A stretch of 64,000 bases of DNA from Ustilago trichophora (taxonomy: Eukaryota; Basidiomycota; Ustilaginomycetes; Ustilaginales; Ustilaginaceae), in NCBI GenBank assembly GCA_900323505.1, contig OOIN01000006.1, positions 1,240,001 to 1,304,000 on the forward strand, written 5' to 3'. Position 1 is the stretch's first letter. Each line of letters opens with the position of its first letter. Of this stretch, positions 1-8,531 are shown piece by piece. The position numbers and the translations under genes are program-made. A model generated the notes under the pieces. The model was given only the letters and a program-made list of their open reading frames with translations, ran no database searches and was not told where the DNA came from.

Positions 1-57
1 GAGGACCAAGATCGCAAGCGTGCCCAACTTGCGTTGGAGAAAGAGCCGCGACAATAG
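1..57 (+). CDS. 3' end of an unidentified gene (partial)
   Basis: The window opens in an open frame whose last 18 codons end with a TAG at 55-57. The residues are strongly charged (EDQDRKRAQLALEKEPRQ), which suits a coiled-coil or charged C-terminal tail. Nothing else of the gene lies in the window, so no function can be assigned. Its stop is only 4 bp from the stop of the convergent dioxygenase gene, so the two transcripts must overlap at their 3' ends if both are real. The call rests on an open frame of only 57 nt and could be chance. Confidence 0.35.
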   Translation, partial: EDQDRKRAQLALEKEPRQ

Positions 58-61
58 TTGG

Positions 62-1568
62 TTATCCCCACTTGTACATGTTCCTGTAATCATATAGAGT
101 TGGAAAGAGTCCAAAGGGATGGTTGAGTGAGTGAGGGGTGCCAAGATGTGAAAGATTGAGGATGAGTGCCTGCAAAAGGACTTACCATCCCATAGGACCT
201 TCGTCGAGTGAAAACGTCTCGATACCTTGTTCATCGGCATAACCGGCGCCAAGTGCCACGAGCGCGGCTGTCAACAGAGAGACGTCGCAAGGGTGAATAG
301 GGAGAATCAGTTTTGCAGCTCAGCGAGTCGAGGAGAGAAGAAGGTGAAGGCACGTACGCAAAAAATGCTCTGCCGTAGGATGAGCGGGCAGAAAGTCGTT
401 CCTCTGGTCGAGCTTCAATGCTTTACCCCATTTGTCTTCATCTCGCGATGCTGGTGGAACGGTCATTGCCTCGGTCAACGCCTTTAGGAAGCTCGCGGAA
501 TAAGAACTGGGTTGTGGTCGCGCAAGGCCCCTGCCTCCGGCTAGTGCAAATGACCTCATGAGGTCCCGAAGGTTGTGTACGGACATGCCGCCGCCTACGA
601 TGGCAAAACCTTGCTCACGAAGGCCTCTGAGTGATGCACCGAGCTTCAGAGAGTCGATCGCGGACTCTGAAACTGGCAGAGAAACCTGAGTGAGGGTCAG
701 TGTTGGTGGGAGGATTGAAGGGGTGTCGATGGAAGCTGGCTGATTTTTGCGTTGCTCTGGAGACATTTCTTCGAGGTAGGGCTTTTGGAAGGCGACCTTG
801 AGAGGGCACCATACTCCGTGGTCGATGCCGCGCTTGATAGGGTGTGCTGGAACACCACTGCTTCGAAGGTGGTCAAGGACGAGCGCTGAAATGTTGGATG
901 GGTTGGAAGAGATTACATTTTGCTTGTACTGCAAAGAGAGAGGATGGTGCAAGGTCAGTGAGGCCCAGGAAGCTGCACAACGACCATATCCGACTTACGA
1001 AATGGTCGGGAAAGCCGTAAAAGTCGTACACGAGCGGATTCTTTTCGTCGACATTTACTGATTCGGAGAAGGAGCAGGGACAAGTGGGTCAGCCAGTCAA
1101 TCGACCTGCGTTGCTGGAGGCTGATGAGAGGTCTGCATACCATAGACGCCCTGTCGGATGTCTTCGGCCTGCCAGTGTGCACTGACAAAGACAAGGCCTC
1201 GAATGACACCCTGTTCGTGTAGCGTGCGCACTTGCTTGCCCCATTCGAGCCAGTGCTGATAAGCAGGATGGGTGTGCTCGAACATGGCTGTGTGTGGTAC
1301 AGAGAAGATCAAGAAAGCGCATATCGTTAGCGATCGCAAAGTCCAAAGACGTCGGAAGAGCAACAAAGCGCTGCTCACTAGGTGGACCACCATGACTGAT
1401 AAAGTAGGCAGGCGCCTTGGCTGCGTTGACCATGGTGTGGAGGAGAGTCGCAGAGGGAGATGAGGTGCGGCCGATGAAGGATCGAGATGCCAAGTATGCC
1501 GACAGTGTGACGAGGAACGTAAGCGCAATTGTGGCTGGTGCGAGCATCCACGGTCGTGTTTGAGCCAA
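62..1568 (-). CDS. LigB-family extradiol dioxygenase, DODA-like (six exons)
   Basis: Spliced CDS inferred as complement of 62-83, 186-267, 358-928, 999-1057, 1141-1287 and 1379-1568, giving 356 aa with every junction in phase and GT/AG borders. Family signatures lie in order across the exons: FISHGGPPTMF, LVFVSAHWQ, a VNVDEKNPLVYDFYGFP block, DHGVWCPLKVAF, LPAHPTAEHF and a C-terminal GPMGWNMYKWG. The histidines in the SHGG, SAHW, DHG and AHPTAEHF motifs are the expected metal ligands of the 4,5-DOPA/YgiD-type extradiol ring-cleavage dioxygenases, which open catechols such as DOPA. The N-terminus has a hydrophobic stretch (residues about 8-30) ahead of the catalytic domain. This could be a membrane anchor, or the true start could be the internal Met just before AKAPAYFISH. 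The physiological substrate is not known from sequence. Confidence 0.85.
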
Positions 1569-2103
1569 CGATGGGTGGTGGAAGCGGTAGCTAGATTGGT
1601 GAGGGTCAAGGAGAAAGCATGCGAAAGCGGATGAGTATTCTTATAGCTTGTCAAGGATCGGCTGGTCCCGACGCTTTCTTGTGGCAGATGACGTGCGATT
1701 GCAAGATGATTCTGTAGAGCCAAAGACTCGGAGATAGGCAAAAGCATGAATATATTGTCGAATGTCGCTTGGTCGGGTGTCACGGAATTTAGAGTCGGAG
1801 AGAGTTTGTTTGAGTGTTGGACTCTGGAAAAGTGGCGCACTCTTTGTATTTGTGATTGTCTTCTGGAATTTCATATTTTCGGTGTGTGTGGAGTGGAGCA
1901 GAGCAGAGCAGAGCATGCGCATATTCGCATTCGCATTTGCATTTTGGTGGACCCTGGTTTGTTTCTTGCCTTTCTCTTGGAGCGCAGGTTCACGACTTGT
2001 CTTCTTGCATTCTTCTCTTCTAAACCCTTTCTTGGCTGTACCCGACCATGCTGAGTGGTGCATAGCTTCTTTTGTGTCTTGTTCTGACTCTGTCGCATCA
2101 ATC

Positions 2104-5100
2104 ATGAAGCTCAAGCGAAAACGAAAAGCATCCTCCTCGTTGGACCAGCCAGCAAACTTGCTCGAGGCACAAGGACTTAGACAACAGCAGCAGCCGCCTG
2201 GCTTTGTTCAAGCTGAACCATCTTCACACATCCACCAAAATCCACGCGTCACACTCACCGGTCCTACCTCAATCAGGATCTCTCTCGCAGCCGTCTCTGA
2301 TCATGCCAAGCCTTTAACGTACGCAAGGCGCAGAACTTCCATCGCTCCTAGTCCACGCTATCAACCGTTTCTCGACGTCGTCACCCGTCGTGCGTCGAAA
2401 CAAGCAGCAAGCCTCATTGATTCTCGCATCTCTCGCGAGGCTATCTTTCACCATCCCACTCGCCCCGATATCCTCCTAGGTAAGCGTATTTCTGTCCTCA
2501 GCTCCTGGCTCACTTCATTCATCCCCGCTGACCTTTGCGAGCAATCAATCAGTCTCGCCCCCATGTTGGCCCTGCTCCACACGTGGCACTGTCTGCAATC
2601 GAGCGAGCTGGAGATGCGGACAATGCGTCTCCGCAGGAGACAGATGCACCCGTGACGATCACTGGCATTGTTTCGATGCCGCAACAGGCAAATACATCCC
2701 TTGGAACAAGATCTCTTCCCTCCAGATCATCAACAAACAGACTGCTCCAACAGAGATCACTCCAAAACTGATTGATGCAAGAGCAATCGCCCCTCGACAA
2801 GTGGGTACGAGAAATGTCGTTCACAAAATTGTCGTTCACAAAAATATCGCTTTGAAAGACATCGCTCCCAAACATATTGCTCCGAGAAAGACCGTCGTAA
2901 TGGATGCCAATCCAGGGCAGATCAGTCCAGCAGGGGTCAGTTCGACAAAGGCTATCATCAAACAGTCCACTCCAAACGACTTCATCCCAAAAAAAGCTGT
3001 CCAAAACAGGAAACGTGTTTCTGATGAGATCGCTCCCGACAAAGTCAAGTCGATCAAAGCCGGTCCAAAAGGTTTGCCAGAGGTCAGCGACGAGCATCGC
3101 ATTCCTCAACGCCAATGTCTCTTCTGGGCATCCTCAATCAACGACATGCGCCAATGTGATCCCTACTTTCCTCCCAAAGGTGCATCCATTAATATCAGCA
3201 GATCCGGTACCATCACCGCGCTACTCCTCGAACGTCGTCATGTTGGCAAGTTTCCACAGCAAAGCTGTCTCGTAGCAAACCTGTGAGTAGAGCTTCCATC
3301 AGACGCTCAAAGATCACGGCAACACGTAATCAACTGACATTCATTTCAAGCAGACCCGCTGGTATGTTCTAACCGGCACATTTCTGCCTAAGATGCGCCG
3401 CTCACTCGCAGCATCGATCTCTGCTTGCTATCTTCTATAGATTCCGCCACATTCGAGAGTCTACAAATGGCTTGTATAGCTGGTATACGGCTCAGAGTCT
3501 ATTACTACTTCGATGATCCTGGCAAGCCGTACCGAGTCGTCAACAATTCTGTCGTTACGCTCAAAGTCATGTTTTGGCGAATGTGCAGCATCAGCAGCGT
3601 TGAGGTAAGTAAAGTCGCCTTGCGCCTGATTAACTTGCCAAGCCAAACCTTCTGACATGAGTTTTTCTTAAGCAAAGCGACACGATGACTTCTCTGCCGA
3701 GCTCACATTGATATGGAACCAGAATCAGTTCACTGCTAACGAAAGGGAAGTCAGCACGCACACCACCTCCGATATCTCCGATTTGCTGCCTCGCGACTTG
3801 TCGGACCAGACATTGCTAGGCTTCCGATGCAGCGTCTGTGGGAAAGCAAATCGCAGGCTTAGCTGGGAGGTGGCATCGTGTCTGCATTGCTCGGCATCAT
3901 TTACGCTCACAAGCAAGGCTAAAGAAAACTCACTGTCACGTCAACGCAAGATGGAGCTCTCTTTCACTGGTTCTCGCAGCGATCTTGGCAAGGCAAATAT
4001 GGTGTTGACAGATGACGACTTGACCAAGCGTTCGTTATCGACATTCACTGACGGGACACGGGTAAGTGGGATCGAGCGCTTCCGATTCGTTCTTCACAAA
4101 CAACTCTCACATCTTCAACTTCCTCGCTTCGACAGATTTGCACCTACTACATTGCGGCGTCGTCCACAAAATTTCGGTCCGACGCCAATGTCCCGGTGCT
4201 GCCAGCCAAGTATGCATTGCATCACGTACTTAAGCCAGGCAGGTCTGACGAAGTCTCTGTGGAAGCACTGGCATCTCCAACAACACCGTAAGTCTTCTAT
4301 CGACTTTTAGCTTAAAGACTCGTGAAGATTTCCCGACTCACAACCATTCCGATTCTTGTGCTGTTTCCATTAGCTTCGAGCGCTTGAGTCCCACGGTTGA
4401 AGCCGAACGTAAGCGGACTTTACACGATTTCGTGCAATTCTTCAGACATTGACCCGTGCTTAATTTGCTATGACCTGCTGCAGTTCGAGTCCAAGGTTAT
4501 GCTCTGGGTTTTGAGACGCAGAACCGAGGCATCTGTACGAGCATCGCGGCCCAGCCGCACCCTTTCTCGGCAGCTTCTCGAGAGGTAGTGGTCCACATCG
4601 CAAGACTGAGACAGTCGTTGGAACTCGCAAATACTGCTTCCCACGAGATTGACCGACAGGGCAAACCCATGGGCTGTCTAATTCTCCTCCTTCAGAACAG
4701 TCGCTTGAGGGTGAGGGTCAGAAGATCATGAGTGCACAAAGCTGCCATGTTGCTAATCTCCTTCGATGCTCTCACGCAACAATTGAACATACACCATCCA
4801 TACAGATAGACTCGTCGTTCTTCCCGGCAACGAGTGCTCACTTTGGCATACTCTGGTTCGTTTCTTTGGTGTTGTGCCCCGCGAAAGTCGCCGGAAAACT
4901 GACGTATGACTAGACCCGATCTTCTTCGCAAACAGTCTGTCGCGGTGGACCAACGTCTCTATTAGGCGCAAAAGGTCAGCTGACATCGCAAGCTTCGCGG
5001 CTGACTGGACGAAAAAGGACGTGTCGCTAGGAACCTTCGTAATGCAGTCACAGGATGCTGTCGTAGGTCGAACCGAGCTGCTGGGAGCTGTCGAGGTAAG

Positions 5101-5331
5101 TATCACTGTCAAGACTAGGCGAGAAGCGAGAAACTGACCTGACATCGTCTCTTTGCCTCCCTCTTGTTCGATGACTAGTTGGAACTGACCTCCAAAGGTG
5201 TCTCGCTTTGGGCGATCGTACACTTTTCTGCCGCAAACTCGACATTGATCAAGGACCTGCCGTCGTCCCATGGGCTTCACAAAGAGCAGCCTTTGGCTGT
5301 GCAGGACCATCGGCGTCCTTGGAGCCTGTAA
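2104..5331 (+). CDS. Cysteine-rich zinc-finger-like protein of unknown function, intron-rich
   Basis: Reconstructed exons in phase: 2104-2479, 2553-3282, 3354-3361 (8 nt), 3441-3604, 3678-4061, 4136-4287, 4374-4408, 4484-4710, then exons around 4806-5095 whose borders are ambiguous, and 5179-5331 with stop TAA. The product is about 800 aa. Joining exons 1 and 2 creates a Cys/Trp-rich block (CWPCSTRGTVCNRASWRCGQ, then CVSAGDRC and HWHCF), typical of a metal-binding finger. It is followed by a run of degenerate pentapeptides (about 2720-3080). A second CxxC pair (LGFRCSVCGK and SCLHC, about 3820-3890) looks like a zinc ribbon. No known catalytic motif was recognised. Such Cys-rich multi-exon proteins occur in basidiomycetes, but a family name cannot be given with confidence. 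The 4711-4960 splicing is the weakest part: several donor/acceptor pairs keep the frame. Confidence 0.65.
2720..3080 (+). repeat. Degenerate 15-bp-period coding repeat (pentapeptide period)
   Basis: Within exon 2 of the Cys-rich gene the protein reads as consecutive five-residue units such as IAPRQ, VGTRN, VVHKI, VVHKN, IALKD, IAPKH, IAPRK, then decays. This means a diverged 15-bp tandem repeat. The plus strand is taken as coding because this frame is continuous with the flanking spliced exons. Confidence 0.6.
3354..3361 (+). other. 8-nt microexon of the Cys-rich gene
   Basis: The eight bases lie between an acceptor ending in AAGCAG and a GTATGT donor. Including them keeps the frame from exon 2 (ends with 2 carried bases) to the exon at 3441 (reads DSATFESLQ); skipping them shifts the frame. 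Confidence 0.55.
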
Positions 5332-5482
5332 AATCGTCTCTTCTTTATGCCGCACTCTCAATCAGCTCCAGTGTCAAGCAATGCTATCTCTCTGTGTCAA
5401 ATATAGCTAGCTACCTCGACTTCTTCATCTACATCGCTGCTGCCCAACATCACGCAATCTATAGGTTTATCGTGGTCGTGTC

Positions 5483-5643
5483 ATGGAAAGGGGAAATCCA
5501 CCGCAAAGCCACCCACCGAAGCCACCCTGGGTGGCTACTTTGGTGAAGCCAGCCAAACGGGGGTGGCTGCGAGGTGGCTTCGCATAGGCGCCACCCCAGG
5601 TGGCTTCGGTGGGTGGCTTCGAGGTGGGAATTGCCAGGACATA
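5483..5643. mobile_element. Foldback repeat P1 (GAAGCCACCC family)
   Basis: Near-palindromic element. The inner arms 5506-5526 and 5599-5619 are perfect 21-bp inverted copies, and the outer parts (ATGGAAAGGGG near 5483 against the region ending 5643) match imperfectly. The loop holds further GCCACCC/GGGTGGC inversions. It has no coding capacity. Confidence 0.65.
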
Positions 5644-5662
5644 AATCTTCGTGGCTTAGTTA

Positions 5663-5708
5663 ACGGGAGTATAATAATGGGCCTGACTCTGTTATGGGCC
5701 ACTCCCGT
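5663..5708. mobile_element. Internally deleted TA-flanked MITE M1 (subfamily B)
   Basis: The left end ACGGGAGT and right end GGGCCACTCCCGT are inverted, and the element is flanked by TA (5661-5662 and 5709-5710). It is the same terminus as M4 but only 46 bp long, so it is probably an internal deletion. Confidence 0.55.
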
Positions 5709-6010
5709 TATATTAACGTTCCCAACTCGGGCAAACGTGATGATCATGAAGAGCTGGGTCTGTCTGTATTTCTGACAGATGTTGCTTGGAGTTGAGCAGC
5801 CATGACACCGGGCGAGAACACAAAATCACTGAGGACATGAGCTTCTCGTGACTTCTGCCCAGCGAAGAGCCTCCGGACAACAACAAGACGTGAGCAAATC
5901 GCAGAAACGAGTTGTCGGCTGATAAAAATGATGTCATAAAGACGCTAATAATTCGGTCTTTCACGGTTTCAGGAATCTGAGCATTTTTCCCAAACTTGTC
6001 ATCTTAATTA

Positions 6011-6062
6011 ACGTGACTTTCGCAAAAAATGTATAGGTGATCCTCTAATGGGCCAGTCACGT
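6011..6062. mobile_element. Internally deleted MITE M2 (subfamily A)
   Basis: It begins ACGTGACT after a TA and ends AATGGGCCAGTCACGT. The interior (CGCAAAAA...TAGGTGA) matches only the right half of the M3/M5 elements. A second degraded fragment with GGGCCTGACTCT and TGGGCCACACCC follows at 6087-6131. Confidence 0.5.
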
Positions 6063-6181
6063 TGATTAAGTTTCTCTCGTGATTTGGAATGGGCCTGACT
6101 CTTGGATGGGCCACACCCTTCATGCCATAAGTTAACTAACAGATGCGGCCGTTACCAGGCGTCTGATGAGTTCGTCAGCAG

Positions 6182-6320
6182 TCATGTCCCAAAAAAAGAA
6201 AACGCCAACCCGAAGCCACCCCCCCGTAGTTACCCCCGATCGGCTGGCTTCGCAAAGTAGCCACCCTGGGTGGCTTCAGGGGTGGCTTCGTGTCGGATTT
6301 TCCCTTTTTTCAGGATGTGA
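6182..6320. mobile_element. Foldback repeat P2
   Basis: The left end TCATGTCCCAAAAAAAG is an imperfect inverse of the right end CTTTTTTCAGGATGTGA. Inside lie CGAAGCCACCCC and GGGGTGGCTTCG arms with a central GCCACCCTGGGTGGC palindrome. It shares the terminal motif and core of P3, P5 and P6. Confidence 0.6.
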
Positions 6321-6409
6321 TTTGCAGCAAATTGCACAAAACCGACGACTCATGGCGCAAAACACGTTCTTACGAGCCAGCCACATCAAATCAACGTGCC
6401 TGGCCCATT

Positions 6410-6462
6410 CATAGCCACCTGGGTGGCTACGCCGACGGATTTCTCTCTTTTTCAGGATATGA
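6410..6462. mobile_element. Truncated foldback repeat (half copy)
   Basis: It carries one GCCACCTGGGTGGCTACG core, the GACGGATTT motif and a GGATATGA right terminus, but no matching left arm. It is followed by a short palindromic GGGTCAGACCC, which resembles the MITE family. Confidence 0.45.
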
Positions 6463-6673
6463 TTACCGGGTCAGACCCGTTAGTAGGGAACGAGCACACC
6501 TTTGCGGGCTTTTTCTACTTGCTCTTGTATTTTTCTTCTTTTTTCTGGCTTTTTCTTGTCGCGAAAAAGTGTCGCTTACCCTGTCATCAGCCAACAAAAA
6601 GCCGCGGGTTTGTAACATGAGCTTTCGCAGGTCGTGGTTTTTCCCACAAAAAAAGACACACACGCGTGGTCAT

Positions 6674-6780
6674 TCATATCCTAAAAAAAGTAAAAATTCG
6701 TCATGAAGCCACCCTCGAAGCCACACAGGGTGGCTTCGAGGGTGGCTTCATGACGGATTTCTACTTCGTTTTGGATATGA
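6674..6780. mobile_element. Foldback repeat P3, near-perfect 107-bp hairpin
   Basis: The ends are TCATATCC and GGATATGA. The inner arms 6700-6723 and 6731-6754 are perfect 24-bp inverted copies with a 7-nt loop. Outside them, T/A-rich segments (AAAGTAAAAATTCG against the mirrored region) continue the pairing imperfectly. It is the cleanest copy of this family in the window. Confidence 0.75.
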
Positions 6781-6832
6781 ATATGAATAGACGCCTTATT
6801 TTTTTTTTCTACGATGTGAAATTGCGTTCATA

Positions 6833-6989
6833 ACTGGACTGGCCCATTAACGGGTCAGGCCCATTTGTGGGTCACTAATACAAATTTGAGGAGCTTTTGT
6901 AGTTCAGCTTCAATTCTTTTGAACACTTTTCGCAAAAATTGTAGTGCTGACCCACTATTGGGCCTGACCCGTTAATGGGCCAGTCACGT
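6833..6989. mobile_element. TA-flanked MITE M3 (subfamily A)
   Basis: A 157-bp element with terminal inverted repeats. The stretches 6837-6863 and 6959-6985 are perfect 27-bp inverted copies containing GGCCCATTAACGGGTCAGG. It is flanked by TA on both sides (6831-6832 and 6990-6991). The AT-rich interior closely resembles that of M5. It has no coding capacity. Confidence 0.75.
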
Positions 6990-7021
6990 TAAGCAAAGGT
7001 GATTATAATAATAATGAGTTA

Positions 7022-7179
7022 ACGGGAGTGGCCCATAACAGAGTCAGACCCATTAAAGAATCACAAATACAAAATTTTCCCCGAAGTGTTCGAAAAGTTT
7101 GAAGTAGGAATGCAAAAGCGTGCATATTTTGTATTGCTGATTCTTTAACGGGCCTGACTCTGTTATGGGCCACTCCCGT
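7022..7179. mobile_element. TA-flanked MITE M4 (subfamily B)
   Basis: A 158-bp element. Termini 7022-7063 and 7138-7179 form a 42-bp terminal inverted repeat with two mismatches, beginning ACGGGAGTGGCCCATAACAG. It is flanked by TA (7020-7021 and 7180-7181), as expected of Tc1/mariner-type target duplication. It has no open frame of note and no transposase, so it is non-autonomous. Confidence 0.8.
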
Positions 7180-7182
7180 TAT

Positions 7183-7380
7183 CCTAAAAAAAGTAAAAGT
7201 TGGACCCCGGAACCACCCTGGCAACCACCTGAGGTGGCTTCTCACAGAGCCACTTTAGCAACCAAGGATCAGCCATCCAGAGCAAGCACCTAGATCGGGG
7301 GTGCTTGCGGGGTGGCTCCCCAGTAGCAACCACCCGGGGTGGTTGTTAGGGTGGCTCCGGGGTCTTACTTTTTTTTTAAA
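7183..7380. mobile_element. Foldback repeat P4
   Basis: The left arm (CCTAAAAAAAGTAAAAGT, then GGACCCCGGAACCACCC) is inverted at 7340-7380 (GGGTGGCTCCGGGGTC, then a T-rich end). The centre contains other CCACC/GGTGG inversions. It starts directly at the right edge of M4. Confidence 0.6.
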
Positions 7381-7410
7381 CTAACTCATGACAAACGGTG
7401 TCAGTTCCAT

Positions 7411-7639
7411 TCACATCGTGAAAAAAAGGAAAAATTCGTCGTGAAGCCACCCTCGAAGGCACCCCCGATTGGCTGGCTTCCTGCAAAGCCACCCCGAGTG
7501 GGTTCGATAGCCACCTAGGGTGGCTTCGCAGAGAGCCAGCTGATCGGGGGTGCCTTCAAGGGTGGCTTCGATAGTGTAGCCACCGCGGGTGGCTTCGAGG
7601 GTGGCTTCGTGACGGATTTTTCCGTTTTTTACGATGTGA
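7411..7639. mobile_element. Foldback repeat P5
   Basis: A 229-bp element with exact inverted ends TCACATCGT and ACGATGTGA. Next inside, GGAAAAATTCGTCGTGAAGC at the left matches the inverse of a GGCTTCGTGACGGATTTTTCC-like right arm. The core carries several GAAGCCACCC-type units in both orientations and a GCACCCCCGAT/ATCGGGGGTGC pair. Confidence 0.7.
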
Positions 7640-7652
7640 TTCTTTAATCATG

Positions 7653-7772
7653 AATGGGCCTGACTCTGTTATGGGCCACTCCCGTTAAGTACGAAGTTAT
7701 GTACAAAAGCTCACAAGAATCGGAACAGTGACCCACTGCTGGGGCCTGACCAGGTAATGGGCCAGATATTTA
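7653..7772. mobile_element. Two solo MITE ends (M6, M7)
   Basis: At 7653-7685 there is a lone right end of subfamily B (GGGCCTGACTCTGTTATGGG, then CCACTCCCGT and TA). At about 7732-7772 there is a degraded subfamily A end (GACCCACTGCTGGGGCCTGA, then GGTAATGGGCCAG). Neither has its partner arm. Confidence 0.5.
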
Positions 7773-8003
7773 AAGCAGATTGCAAAAAACAAAACGATTC
7801 TCTCTGAAACGCACGAAAGGCATCAATGGAGCACCTAAGGTGACGGCGTGATGGCTTTCGCAAACAGCCATTGGTGTTGGTTCAGAGAAATCTCAATACC
7901 GTTACGATTTTCTGACCTCGAGTGTGACACATAAGCTGACAAAAATCATCGAACTCAAGGCATATAAGGTCATATGTAGCTTTCAAAATAAAAGGCGAAA
8001 ATA

Positions 8004-8124
8004 ACGTGACTGGCCCATTAGTGGGTCATTAATACAATTTTGAGCAGCTTTTCTACTTCAACTTCAATTTTTGAACACTCTTCGCGAAAATTTTATTGGT
8101 GACCCACTGATGGGCCAGTCACGT
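8004..8124. mobile_element. TA-flanked MITE M5 (subfamily A)
   Basis: A 121-bp element with ends ACGTGACTGGCCCATTAGTG and the inverse TGATGGGCCAGTCACGT, flanked by TA at 8002-8003 and 8125-8126. The interior (GAGCAGCTTTTCTACTTC and onward) is collinear with M3, which shows that the two are copies of one family. Confidence 0.75.
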
Positions 8125-8387
8125 TAGTTGTGTATTCTTCCGTCTGTGATCAAATCATGTGAATCGCAAAGAAAGGAAAATGATTGGGGGTTTCATCCTT
8201 CACCTAACGTCAAGCTGGCAGTTGCCTCCTTTATGTTCCTCTACGATGCTACACAATGCTCAAAAGTGATACATTTCTGGCGCACATACTGATCCCCTTT
8301 GGCAAATGCCATCAAGTCTGACAGCTGTAGCAAGAGTCCAGTCAATTGAACTCCCCACCTTTCAGCCACAAAGGGTAACAAGGCCAT

Positions 8388-8531
8388 TCACATCCTAGAA
8401 AGTGACCTGCGAAGCCGCACCCACCCGCAAAGGAACCACCCAAAAGCACCCACCCTGGGTCCCTGCAGGGTGCAACTAAGCACGCACCCTGGGTGGTTTG
8501 CAGACGCAACTTCCCCTTTTTTGCGATATGA
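8388..8531. mobile_element. Foldback repeat P6 (diverged)
   Basis: The ends TCACATCC and GATATGA resemble those of P3 and P5. The core has AAGCCGCACCCACCC and GGGTGGTTTGC arms with several CACCCTGGGT palindromes. It is more diverged than the other copies. Confidence 0.5.

Noticed and set aside
2549..3115. A minus-strand frame of 188 codons with pentapeptide-repeat-like units.
   Set aside because: The plus-strand frame through the same DNA is continuous with spliced exons carrying Cys motifs. The minus-strand pattern follows from the 15-bp period alone.
5483..8531. The repeats of the 5.5-8.5 kb interval considered as a CRISPR array.
   Set aside because: The repeats are inverted, differ in length and are not regularly spaced, and the host is a eukaryote. 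They fit foldback elements and MITEs.
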